DNA of 64,000 nt from an uncultured Anaerolineae bacterium (GTDB lineage Bacteria; Chloroflexota; Anaerolineae; Promineifilales; Promineifilaceae), in NCBI GenBank assembly GCA_905479495.1, contig CAJQMR010000016.1:248001-312000 (forward strand), read 5' to 3'. The notes under the pieces are model-generated. The model saw only the letters and a program-made list of their open reading frames with translations. It searched no databases and was not told the DNA's origin. Both the position numbers and the translations under genes were made by a program. Below, piece after piece: positions 24,185-32,340 of the stretch (position 1 is the stretch's first letter; each line of letters opens with the position of its first letter).

Positions 24185-26866
24185 CTACAATGCCGCCAAT
24201 CGCTCCTTGATTTCTGTCTGGCTGGCCTGCAAGTCGGCCAGTTTATCCCGCTCTTTTTGCACCACGGCTTCCGGTGCTTTTTGGGCAAACGGGCTGTTGA
24301 GCAGACCCGTCACCCGCTTGATCTGCTGCTCCAGGTCGGCCAGCTCCTTGGTGAGGCGCTCGCGCTCTTTGTCCAGATCGACCATGCCCGCCAGCGGCAG
24401 GTAGCAGCTAATTTCGCCCAGGGAAAGGGTAATGACCTGTTCGGGGGGAACGGCCGTTTCTGCCACCACCAACTCATCCTCATTTAATCGTGCCAGGAAG
24501 CTCAAGATCGGTTTTTGCTCGTTGATAAATTCGGTCTTGTCACCTGTGCTGAGAACGGCCGTAATCCATTTCCCTGGCTCCACACCATTATCCGCCCGCG
24601 CGCCACGAATTGCCCGCACCAGCTCGCGCAGCCGTTCAAAATCGGCCGCCGCCTCAGGGAATTTTTCGCCAGCAGCAGGCCAATCGGCGATGATGAGCGC
24701 CTCCCCCCAGCCACCCGCCGGGGCGATACCCAAATCAACAGCCTCGAAGGCCTGTTTGAGCTGCTGCCACGTCTCCTCGGTGACGTAAGGAATGTAGGGA
24801 TGGAGCAGCCGCAGGCAGCTGTCCAACACCTGCCGCAGGACAGAGAGCGTCGTCCAGGCCCGTGCACCGCCTTCGCGGAGCTGCACCTTGGCCAGCTCCA
24901 CGTACCAGTCGGCAAAGTCGCCCCAGAGAAAATCGTACACCTGCCGCCCGGCTTCGCCATAATTATAGCCGTCCATCAGGCGATCGGCCGTTTCCGTCAC
25001 TTCGCTCAGCCGGGTCAAAATCCACTGGTCGGCGGCGGTGTAATCGGGCGAATCGGTGGCGTCAGCCTTGGTGGCTTTATCCAGATTGGCGGTGATGAAG
25101 CGGGCGGTGTTCCAGATTTTGTTGGCAAAGTTACGGTTGTTTTCCACTTTAGACAGGGCCAGATTGAGGTCGTTGCCGGGGGTGCCGCTGGTGAGCAGCG
25201 TGAAGCGCAAGGCATCGGTGCCCAGTTCGCCCATCACCTCCAGCGGGTCGGTAACGTTGCCGTAGGATTTGGACATTTTACGGCCGTGTTCATCCCGCAC
25301 CAGCCCATGCAGGTAAACCGTGTGGAAGGGGATGTCATTGGTAAACAGCAAGGCTTGCATCACCATACGCGCCACCCAGAAAAACAAGATGTCGTAGCCG
25401 GTTTCCATCACGTCGGTGGGGTAGAAGCGGGCCAAATCGGGCGTGTTTTCCGGCCAGCCCAGCGTGGAGAAGGGCCACAGGCCGCTGCTGAACCAGGTGT
25501 CCAGCACGTCCGGGTCCTGCGTCAGGGTAATGTTGTCGCCGTATTTTTCCTTCGCTTCAGCGTACGCTTCTTCTTCGCTGTGGGCCACAATCACCTTGGC
25601 TGGATCATCATCCACGTACCAGGCGGGAATACGGTGCCCCCACCACAGCTGGCGGCTAATACACCACGGCTTGATGTTTTCCAGCCAGTTGTCCCATACC
25701 TTCACAAAGCGTTCCGGCACGATGCGCACCCGGCCGCGATGCACGGCGTCCAACCCCATTTTGGCGGCCGGTTCCACATTGACAAACCATTGGCGGCTCA
25801 CCAGCGGCTCGATCACCTCACCGCCCCGCTGGCTGCGCGGCACGCTAAGCGTGTGCGGCTTGGTCTCGATAGTAAGGTCAGCGGCTTCCATATCGGCCCA
25901 TAGCTTTTTGCGGCAGTCAAACCGCTCCAGCCCAGCGTACTCGCCAGCGTTTTCGTTAAGCGTGGCATCTTTGTTCATCACGTTGATGATGGCCAGGCCG
26001 TGCCGCTGGCCGATCTCAAAGTCGTTGGGGTCGTGGCCGGGCGTGATTTTTAGCGCGCCAGTGCCGAAGCTCATGTCTACGTATTCATCGGCAATGATGG
26101 GGATTTCCCGGTTGAGCATGGGCACGAGGGCCATTTTGCCCACAAAGTCTGCATAACGCTCGTCGTTAGGATGGACGGCAACGGCCGTATCCCCCAAAAT
26201 GGTCTCGGGTCGGGTGGTGGCCACAGGTAGATGCCCGCCCCCTTTCACCGGATATTTAAAGTAGTACATCAAGCCTTGTTCTTCGCTGTACTCCACTTCC
26301 AGGTCGGAAACGGCCGTTTGCAGCCCCGGCGACCAGTTCACCAAATATTCCGCGCGGTAAATCAGCCCCATGCGGTACAGACGCACAAACGCTTCCTTCA
26401 CCGCTTCAGACAGGCCATCGTCCAGCGTAAACCGCTCGCGCTCCCAATCACAAGAAGCACCCAAGCGGCGCAGTTGGTTGGTAATGTGGCCACCGTATTT
26501 CTTTTTCCAGGCCCAGGTGCGTTCCAAAAACGCCTCGCGGCCAATTTCCTGGCGGGAGGTGCCCTCGCTGCGCAGCAGTTTTTCCACCTGAAGCTGGGTG
26601 GCAATACCGGCATGATCCGTGCCCGGCACCCACAGCGCCGCCCGCCCCTGCATCCGCGCCCGACGAATCATTAAATCTTCCAGGGCGACAAACATGGCAT
26701 GCCCCATGTGCAGTTCTCCCGTCACGTTGGGCGGCGGGATGGAAATCACAAATGGCTTGGCGTCGGCAGGACGGGCTTCTGGCTTGAACCAACCATTTTC
26801 TTGCCACCATTGGTAGAGGCGCTCTTCGGTGCTATTAAAATCGTACGCTTTGGGCATTTCGGTCAT
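24185..26866 (-). CDS. valS: Valyl-tRNA synthetase, bacterial type
   Basis: 893 residues, full length. It charges tRNA-Val. PPPNVTGELHMGHAM is the HIGH motif and KMSKSYGNV the KMSKS loop. The editing domain contains TTRPETILGDTAVAV. The anticodon-binding domain and the C-terminal coiled coil of ValRS (LDKERERLTKELADLEQQIKRV) are present. It sits behind a T-box leader with its own promoter. A second ValRS gene of another lineage is at 53999. Confidence 0.96.
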   Translation of the reverse strand: MTEMPKAYDFNSTEERLYQWWQENGWFKPEARPADAKPFVISIPPPNVTGELHMGHAMFVALEDLMIRRARMQGRAALWVPGTDHAGIATQLQVEKLLRSEGTSRQEIGREAFLERTWAWKKKYGGHITNQLRRLGASCDWERERFTLDDGLSEAVKEAFVRLYRMGLIYRAEYLVNWSPGLQTAVSDLEVEYSEEQGLMYYFKYPVKGGGHLPVATTRPETILGDTAVAVHPNDERYADFVGKMALVPMLNREIPIIADEYVDMSFGTGALKITPGHDPNDFEIGQRHGLAIINVMNKDATLNENAGEYAGLERFDCRKKLWADMEAADLTIETKPHTLSVPRSQRGGEVIEPLVSRQWFVNVEPAAKMGLDAVHRGRVRIVPERFVKVWDNWLENIKPWCISRQLWWGHRIPAWYVDDDPAKVIVAHSEEEAYAEAKEKYGDNITLTQDPDVLDTWFSSGLWPFSTLGWPENTPDLARFYPTDVMETGYDILFFWVARMVMQALLFTNDIPFHTVYLHGLVRDEHGRKMSKSYGNVTDPLEVMGELGTDALRFTLLTSGTPGNDLNLALSKVENNRNFANKIWNTARFITANLDKATKADATDSPDYTAADQWILTRLSEVTETADRLMDGYNYGEAGRQVYDFLWGDFADWYVELAKVQLREGGARAWTTLSVLRQVLDSCLRLLHPYIPYVTEETWQQLKQAFEAVDLGIAPAGGWGEALIIADWPAAGEKFPEAAADFERLRELVRAIRGARADNGVEPGKWITAVLSTGDKTEFINEQKPILSFLARLNEDELVVAETAVPPEQVITLSLGEISCYLPLAGMVDLDKERERLTKELADLEQQIKRVTGLLNSPFAQKAPEAVVQKERDKLADLQASQTEIKERLAAL

Positions 26867-26896
26867 AGTTGTTTCCTTCCAAACTTCTCAAATCTT

Positions 26897-26977
26897 TGAC
26901 GCAAAGGCGCAAAGAAGCAAAGGGGATAAAGTTTTTCTCTTTGCGACTTTCAACGCTTTGCGTTCTTTGCGTTAAAT
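26897..26977. repeat. Purine-rich inverted repeat between the valS T-box and valS
   Basis: TTGACGCAAAGGCGCAAAG faces GCGTTCTTTGCGTTAAA. Same family as 20161. It lies within the transcribed leader, after the terminator. Confidence 0.7.
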
Positions 26978-26984
26978 TTTCCAA

Positions 26985-27318
26985 AATAAAAAGCCCTCAT
27001 CCTAATTTTCAAGGACGAGAGCTCGGATTCTCACGCGGTACCACCTTGGTTCCGTTTTGCCGGTAATCGGTTATCCGTGGTCGGTAATCGGTGATTTTTT
27101 TACCGATTACGGCTTACGGATTACCGTTTACGGAAAACGGCACTCAGCTAAGCGTTAACGGGCTTTCCCGGTGGTGGCTAATAAATAAGTTCACCATCAC
27201 AACTCCTGGGCGACTTCGGAAACGGCCGTATCCACCAAAGCTCACACCAACAACTGCTCTGGCTCTCTCGTGGGGGCGTTTCTTACTACTCCCATTCACC
27301 ATCTTTGTGTTTTTAACT
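26985..27318 (-). promoter_or_regulatory. T-box riboswitch of the bacterial-type valS
   Basis: On the minus strand the T-box sequence AAGGTGGTACCGCG (27047-27034) is followed by a terminator. Its arms AGCTCTCGTCCT (27023-27012) and AGGATGAGGGCT (27003-26992) form a 12-bp stem that ends in TTTTT. Upstream, a Stem I-like region has AGAGAGCC, GGTGTGAG and GAAGTCGCCC. The GTC at 27214-27212 is the likely specifier for tRNA-Val(GAC). The T-box bulge reads TGGT, which fits a tRNA with discriminator A, as in tRNA-Val. Uncharged tRNA-Val would favour antitermination. A GTAATCGG-family repeat splits Stem I from the T-box. Confidence 0.88.
27062..27138. repeat. GTAATCGGT-family inverted repeat inside the valS T-box leader
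   Basis: GGTAATCGGTTATCCG and GGTAATCGGTGA face TTACCGATTACGG and TTACCGTTTACGG around a run of T. Same family at 47414, 53687 and 63793. Confidence 0.85.
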
Positions 27319-27325
27319 GGGCGGG

Positions 27326-27354
27326 AGTATAGCAAAGCTAACGGGCTTAGACAA
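27326..27354 (-). promoter_or_regulatory. Promoter of the valS T-box transcript
   Basis: TTGTCT (27354-27349), 17 bases, TATACT (27331-27326). Transcription would begin near 27318, giving a leader of about 330 bases before the terminator. Confidence 0.7.
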
Positions 27355-27363
27355 TGTCCGGCT

Positions 27364-27786
27364 TTATTCCGCACTTTTTGATTGCTGCCAAAAGTTGAAT
27401 AAAAGGCCACCAATCAATCCACCACATGCTCCGGCAAGCCCACCCAGCAAATTGATCAAACAAGCAATAAACAAAAAGGGGTTCGTTGGTTCATATTCGC
27501 TGATACCTGCAAATCCAAATAGTGCTGCTAAACCATATGGTAAGCTAACTGGTATTCTAGATAGCAGGCCAAGAAACAGAAACCACCCAATCCATCGGAT
27601 GAACCGAGTCGATTGATATTCTGAGCGTTCGCTTACTACAAGCAACATGCCCGCAATAGTACCAATTAGAAGTCCAACAATGCTGGTGACAACGATGGAG
27701 TAAAAGTCTGTAACGGCCGCATAAATGCCTCCAGCAACAAGCCCGCCAACTGCGCCACTAATCCCACCAACAATATAGTTTTTCAT
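27364..27786 (-). CDS. Small multi-spanning membrane protein of unknown function
   Basis: 140 residues from the ATG at 27786 (a TTG lies one codon earlier). There are four hydrophobic segments, rich in Gly (GGISGAVGGLVAGGIYAAV, SIVGLLIGTIAGMLLVV, GGLAGACGGLIGGLLF). Last gene of the operon that starts with the cyclophilin gene. Its stop overlaps nothing and lies ten bases before the valS promoter. Confidence 0.65.
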   Translation of the reverse strand: MKNYIVGGISGAVGGLVAGGIYAAVTDFYSIVVTSIVGLLIGTIAGMLLVVSERSEYQSTRFIRWIGWFLFLGLLSRIPVSLPYGLAALFGFAGISEYEPTNPFLFIACLINLLGGLAGACGGLIGGLLFNFWQQSKSAE

Positions 27787-27795
27787 CAACTCATT

Positions 27796-28155
27796 TTACT
27801 CGATGCAGGTAGGAATGTGCCAGACGTACCAAGCTCCGTAAGTCAGCAGCGCGAGGGCAGCAAACTTGGGCCAGCCCATCGGTACAAAAAACAGAACCGA
27901 TGATCCACCAAAGAGAATGATCATCGACAGGGCAATGGTTTTGGCACGCCGAGGAATGCAACGGTTGGCTTCCCAGCTTTTGATAATGGGGCCAAATTGC
28001 TCACTTTCTAGCAGCCAACGATACGTACGCGGGGAGGATCTGGCAAAGCAGGCTGCGGCTACCAACACCAGCGGAGTTGTGGGTAGTAAGGGGACAACAA
28101 TGCCAACAACGGCCGTTCCCAAAAAGAGGATTCCCAACACAAACCAAAGTCTCAT
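27796..28155 (-). CDS. YbaN-like DUF454 membrane protein
   Basis: 119 residues with three to four membrane helices. The family core LGTAVVGIVVPLLPTTPLVLVAAACFARSSPR followed by FGPIIKSWE is clear. DUF454 proteins are inner-membrane proteins of unknown role. It starts two bases after the stop of the methyltransferase gene. Confidence 0.88.
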   Translation of the reverse strand: MRLWFVLGILFLGTAVVGIVVPLLPTTPLVLVAAACFARSSPRTYRWLLESEQFGPIIKSWEANRCIPRRAKTIALSMIILFGGSSVLFFVPMGWPKFAALALLTYGAWYVWHIPTCIE

Positions 28156-28157
28156 AT

Positions 28158-28805
28158 TTATGCAATCAACTGCTTATCGACTTGCTTTTGGAACAAGAAG
28201 GTGATCAGGCGTGGTGGTTTAGCTTCATCTGCCTCATGCCACCACTCGTTAAGTACCAACAAATCGAGGGCATTCGCTTTGGCCGCGCTCAAGAAGTCGG
28301 AAACATGGTGAATAAAGGCAGGAATGAATGTTGTCTCTTCGCCTTGCTGGAATTGGGCCTTGCTGCCTTGATATTGTTTGAAGGGGTGAAGTTCACTAAT
28401 TAACAACCTGCCTCCTACCCCTAGCGAACGGCTGGCCTCGGCAAAGATAAAGTCCAAATCAGCTACGTGCTCCAAGATAAGATTGCAGGTGATGAGGTCG
28501 AATGCGGCATCGGCCGTGGGCCACGGCTGGGTAATGTCCGCCACCCGGAAGGTGACATTTGGGGCAGTGATTTTGGCCTTGGCCTGGGCAATCATACCCG
28601 CAGAAAAATCAACGGCCGTTACCTTCTCCCCAATTTTTGCCAGCAGCGGTGTATTTTTCCCCGTACCGCAACCAATCTCCAAGACAGCACCAACAGGCAG
28701 ATTACCCAGGATCATTTCCGTAACCGTCTGATCGAGATCGCGCGTGAGATTATGGTCGGCATCATAGTTAGCCGACCATAAATCATACGCATTTTGCACA
28801 TCCAT
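28158..28805 (-). CDS. Class I SAM-dependent methyltransferase
   Basis: 215 residues. VLEIGCGTGKNTPLLA is the SAM-binding motif I, followed by VTAVDFSAGMI and FDLITCNLILEHV. This is the Methyltransf_11/25 type, and the methyl acceptor is unknown. Cytoplasmic. It starts six bases after the cyclophilin gene stops and belongs to the same operon. Confidence 0.9.
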   Translation of the reverse strand: MDVQNAYDLWSANYDADHNLTRDLDQTVTEMILGNLPVGAVLEIGCGTGKNTPLLAKIGEKVTAVDFSAGMIAQAKAKITAPNVTFRVADITQPWPTADAAFDLITCNLILEHVADLDFIFAEASRSLGVGGRLLISELHPFKQYQGSKAQFQQGEETTFIPAFIHHVSDFLSAAKANALDLLVLNEWWHEADEAKPPRLITFLFQKQVDKQLIA

Positions 28806-28811
28806 CAGGCG

Positions 28812-29552
28812 CTATTGTTCCACAATGTCGATGCGTTCAATGACATCGGCCGGCGTGCTGGAACCGGGGTCGCGCAGGGTAATGGCGCTGAGCACGTCAT
28901 CACCCTCAATCAGCTCGCCAAAGATAGTGTGCGCACCGGTTAAGTGGGCAGAATTTTCGGCGTTGAACGTGATGAAAAATTGGCTGCCGTTGGTGCCGGG
29001 ACCAGCATTTGCCATGGCCAATAAACCGCGCCGGTCAAACGAGAGGCTGTCATCAAATTCATCCTCAAACTGGTAGCCAGGGCCACCGCCACCGGTCCCT
29101 GTGGGATCACCCCCCTGGGCCATAAAATCTGCCAGCACGCGGTGGAAAGTGGTGCCATCGTAAAAGCCCTGGCTGGCCAGGAAAACGAAGTTATTCACAG
29201 TGATAGGCGCTTCGTCGTCAAAGAGGCGGAAGCGCATTTCACCTTTATCGGTGGTGATGATCGCTTCATACGTTTTGCTGGTGTCGATACTCATTTCTGG
29301 GGCAGTGGTGTAATAGTTGTTACGTTCGGCGGGAGTCAGGGCGGCTAACGGCCGTTCCCCATCCAACACCACGGAGGCTGCCGCCGGTTCCGCTTCAGGT
29401 TCTGGCCACACTTGCCACACAATCAACGCGATGAGCAATACGCCCACCACACCGCCGATAATCGTATACAGACGTTTTTGGGCAGCCTTTTTTTGGGCCA
29501 CTGCTGCCCGCCGCTCGGCACGCGACGGGGGTTTGCGAGGATGTTTTGACAT
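28812..29552 (-). CDS. Membrane-anchored cyclophilin-type peptidyl-prolyl isomerase
   Basis: 246 residues from the ATG at 29552, which follows AGGAGA; the frame is open to 29627 but through a repeat. A basic N-terminus and one membrane helix (YTIIGGVVGVLLIALIVWQVW) are followed by a cyclophilin domain: FHRVLADFMAQGGDPTGTGGGGPGYQFEDE and ANAGPGTNGSQFFIT. It folds proteins outside the membrane. First gene of a four-gene operon. Confidence 0.92.
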   Translation of the reverse strand: MSKHPRKPPSRAERRAAVAQKKAAQKRLYTIIGGVVGVLLIALIVWQVWPEPEAEPAAASVVLDGERPLAALTPAERNNYYTTAPEMSIDTSKTYEAIITTDKGEMRFRLFDDEAPITVNNFVFLASQGFYDGTTFHRVLADFMAQGGDPTGTGGGGPGYQFEDEFDDSLSFDRRGLLAMANAGPGTNGSQFFITFNAENSAHLTGAHTIFGELIEGDDVLSAITLRDPGSSTPADVIERIDIVEQ

Positions 29553-29576
29553 GAATTTGCTTCTCCTGTTTGTGAA

Positions 29577-29645
29577 ATAGTAAAAAGTTAAAAGTGAAAA
29601 GAGCAGGTCACACTGTTTGCTTTTCACTTATCACTTTTCACTTGT
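29577..29645. repeat. AAAAGTGAAAAG-family inverted repeat
   Basis: AAAAGTTAAAAGTGAAAAG faces CTTTTCACTTATCACTTTTC. Family also at 37962, 38980, 39948 and 43040. It lies between the cyclophilin gene and the 850-residue protein gene. Confidence 0.8.
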
Positions 29646-29661
29646 TGCTGAATTATCCCTC

Positions 29662-32214
29662 TCATTCATCAACTGACAAAATGACTTGTGCGCAGTTGCC
29701 CAGGCTGCTAGGAATGAAGTATTGGTAATCATAAGCAGGCGCGTGCAGGAGCAGGTAAGTTTCGTTGCTTTGCACAAACCATTGCCCATCAGGCGACCAG
29801 CTAAGGTTGTATCCTAACGAAATGAACGGCTCACTAATCTGCAATGTTTCTAGATCATACAAATAGTATGGGACTTGGCCATTGGTCACATGATTATATT
29901 CAACGAGCATCAAGTAACGGCCGTCTGGTGAATACCCTATGCCACCGGAAAACATACCTTCCCACAGCAGGTCCATGTTTGATACGGCCGTAAGATCATC
30001 CGTCAACTGAAGCCGAAATACATGATTTACCTGCCCCGGATCATTGGCATCTGATGCCTGAACAATGAGTCCTTTACCATTGGGCAGTGCCAAAACAGTA
30101 TTGACCCATGAAACCGATGACTCATCGAGAGAAGGATTTTCCTCCAATAGATCTACTTCACGGAGTAAAACATAAGGCTGCTGCTGGGATAACGAAGCCG
30201 CAACCAGTTCCCAGCCGTCATCCCCAGTCCGTACAAAACCATATGTGTTGTCATCGAGCCAAAAGCTGAATCCACCCAGGCCAACTGGCCGCCGCAGTTC
30301 ACCATTAACCGATACGACAGACAATTCATACTGAAAGCGTAGTAGGTTTTGCTCAATAATCTCGCTATCTTGCGCAGGCGGCACGTTTTCTATAACGTAT
30401 TGACCATTGGGTGAAATTGAGGGGAATCCCACAAATGGGAGTCCAGGACAGTCACCTGTAGGACAGTCAAGGGAACGTATAATAACAAATTGTTTCTCCT
30501 GCTCAGATTCATATCGTACGAGATATTTTGGAGGCCCAGTAAAAATATAATAGGACACATAATGCTCGGAACTAAACGCCAAATCTATTTCTTCAAGGAG
30601 GGTTATCTTATCCTCTGTGAGTAGATAAAATCTATTCGTAGTGGTGTCGGCATCAGCATAAATATTTTCAGTCAGAATAAAGTTTTTGCCATCATAGGTT
30701 GTTAAATATCCATCCGTGGATATATCGAAATTGGTCAGCTTTTCATCCCAGGTCTGGGAAGCAAGATCATAGGCGTAAACACGATTGTTAAAACCAGAAT
30801 AGCCATTATCACAAATAAGGGTAATTTCGCCATCTGGAAAGGGAATCGGTGGTTCAGCTTGCTGACCACCAATGCTTTGCTCGTAAATGTAGTCTATGAA
30901 TTTTGTCTGGAAGATCTCTGGACTGTAAAGCATACGAAAAGGATCATATATACCAGGTAAAACATCGCCCAACCAACCGTTGTAACTGTTACGGTTCATC
31001 AGGCGCATCATTTGTGTGGGGGAAACGGCCGTTTCCTGTTCATTCAAAAATTCAACCAACATGTACACTTGCTGCCAAATCGGGTCCGGATCTTCTATCA
31101 GCCACACCTGCAAAAATTGTGGGGGGGCTTCTTCCCAACGGCGCGTCCAATGGCTATGGACATTACCATCAAATCCAGCCTGGAGTATCTGACCATACAT
31201 TGCCTGATCCAGGGGCCAGGCCTGCAAATCCAGCTGCGCCAATTGGTAATCGCGCAGGGCACGAAAGAAAAGCTGGTGGGTACAGCATTCGTAGTCGATC
31301 TGGTTGGCCAGTACGGCCGTTGCCAGCTGCACCCCATACGCCCGATACAAAGCCTCATAGCTGGCTTCGTCCGTGGGCAGGCCAATCAGCGTGGGTGCAG
31401 GCAATTCAAGGCGCAGTCCCGCAGTGAGCATTGTTTCGATTTCGTTGCTGGTTAGCAGCGATTCAGGGTCGGTGTCTAATCGCAGATGAACACGCAGGTC
31501 ATTGCCACAGTTCAGGTCTGCCAGTTCCTTGCACATCTGGCCCAGCAGCTCATCCAAATGAATCGCCAAACGAGCCGCTACCTCTCGATCCCGCTCGGGA
31601 TAGGCCACAGTGAGGTAGTCGCCCCCTTGGGTAATCCAATCACCCCAAAAATCATCGAGAGGTGGGGCATACAGCCAGCGCCGTTCTCCCAGCCGGTAAA
31701 CGGCCGTTTGCTGCAAAGTCACCGTTTCTGTCAGGCCCGAACTACCCTGCACGACATATGTTTGGGGATAAACGAGCTCAGCGGCATTAAATGTGGCGTC
31801 CAGGGTGACTGTAACCGCTTCGGCTGTCAGCTGATCGGGCATGGCTTCATGTTGCCAGCCCAACATCGGGCGATCCAGCAGCAGACCTTCATTGAGCAAT
31901 GTTTTTTGCACCTCACCCCACCCCGGATCGCGCCCAGACAGGTTGGCTTTGAACAACGCTTCATCCTGGTCAACGGCCGTTTGCAGCACAAAGTTATGGG
32001 TCGCCAAAAGTTCCGTCTCAATCTCAACGGTAGCGGTGGAAATGCGCTGGTTAATTTGCCACTGCACCACACCCCAAACAGCAAAAATCCCCAGCAAGGC
32101 CATCAGCAAAAACCGCCAACGCCGCTGCCAAAATGATTGTGAAACGGCCGTTTCCTCCACTTTTATCGGTTCTTGCCACTCCTTTTCTTCATCTGTGCGC
32201 CATTCGAAGGACAT
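29662..32214 (-). CDS. Membrane-anchored protein with C-terminal propeller-like repeats (paralogue 1)
   Basis: 850 residues. A short acidic cytoplasmic start (MSFEWRTDEE) and one membrane helix (RFLLMALLGIFAVWGVVQW, about 33-52) come first. A long extracytoplasmic part follows, whose second half has PD40/WD40-like blades (ISPNGQYVIEN, YSPDGRYLMLVEY, WSPDGQWFVQS). The next gene upstream, at 34872, has the same start and order and is clearly a tandem duplicate. I know no family name. A role at the envelope is inferred from the neighbouring cell-wall enzymes. Confidence 0.75.
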   Translation of the reverse strand: MSFEWRTDEEKEWQEPIKVEETAVSQSFWQRRWRFLLMALLGIFAVWGVVQWQINQRISTATVEIETELLATHNFVLQTAVDQDEALFKANLSGRDPGWGEVQKTLLNEGLLLDRPMLGWQHEAMPDQLTAEAVTVTLDATFNAAELVYPQTYVVQGSSGLTETVTLQQTAVYRLGERRWLYAPPLDDFWGDWITQGGDYLTVAYPERDREVAARLAIHLDELLGQMCKELADLNCGNDLRVHLRLDTDPESLLTSNEIETMLTAGLRLELPAPTLIGLPTDEASYEALYRAYGVQLATAVLANQIDYECCTHQLFFRALRDYQLAQLDLQAWPLDQAMYGQILQAGFDGNVHSHWTRRWEEAPPQFLQVWLIEDPDPIWQQVYMLVEFLNEQETAVSPTQMMRLMNRNSYNGWLGDVLPGIYDPFRMLYSPEIFQTKFIDYIYEQSIGGQQAEPPIPFPDGEITLICDNGYSGFNNRVYAYDLASQTWDEKLTNFDISTDGYLTTYDGKNFILTENIYADADTTTNRFYLLTEDKITLLEEIDLAFSSEHYVSYYIFTGPPKYLVRYESEQEKQFVIIRSLDCPTGDCPGLPFVGFPSISPNGQYVIENVPPAQDSEIIEQNLLRFQYELSVVSVNGELRRPVGLGGFSFWLDDNTYGFVRTGDDGWELVAASLSQQQPYVLLREVDLLEENPSLDESSVSWVNTVLALPNGKGLIVQASDANDPGQVNHVFRLQLTDDLTAVSNMDLLWEGMFSGGIGYSPDGRYLMLVEYNHVTNGQVPYYLYDLETLQISEPFISLGYNLSWSPDGQWFVQSNETYLLLHAPAYDYQYFIPSSLGNCAQVILSVDE

Positions 32215-32340
32215 CTTACTGCTCCAAATTCAAAGTTTGGTGATCAGCATCCAGTGGTCAGTATTCAGTTCCCCCTCTCAAACCACTGATTACTGTTACA
32301 CTGATTTTCGATTACTAACTCAATAATTACCGTACACCGA
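32215..32340. repeat. Mixed intergenic repeat between the two paralogues
   Basis: CAGTGGTCAGTATTCAGT faces ACCACTGATTACTGTTACACTG, followed by GTACACCGATTACGG. It is a blend of the CAGTAATCAGT and GTAATCGGT types. Confidence 0.55.

Noticed and set aside
24515..25903. 462-residue open frame on the plus strand opposite valS
   Set aside because: It lies wholly antisense to a clear ValRS and has no domain or ribosome site; long antisense frames are common at this GC content.
29577..29645. Clusters of GTGAAAAGT and GTAATCGG units as possible CRISPR arrays
   Set aside because: Units are short, imperfect and arranged as inverted arms with no regular spacers, and no cas gene is present.
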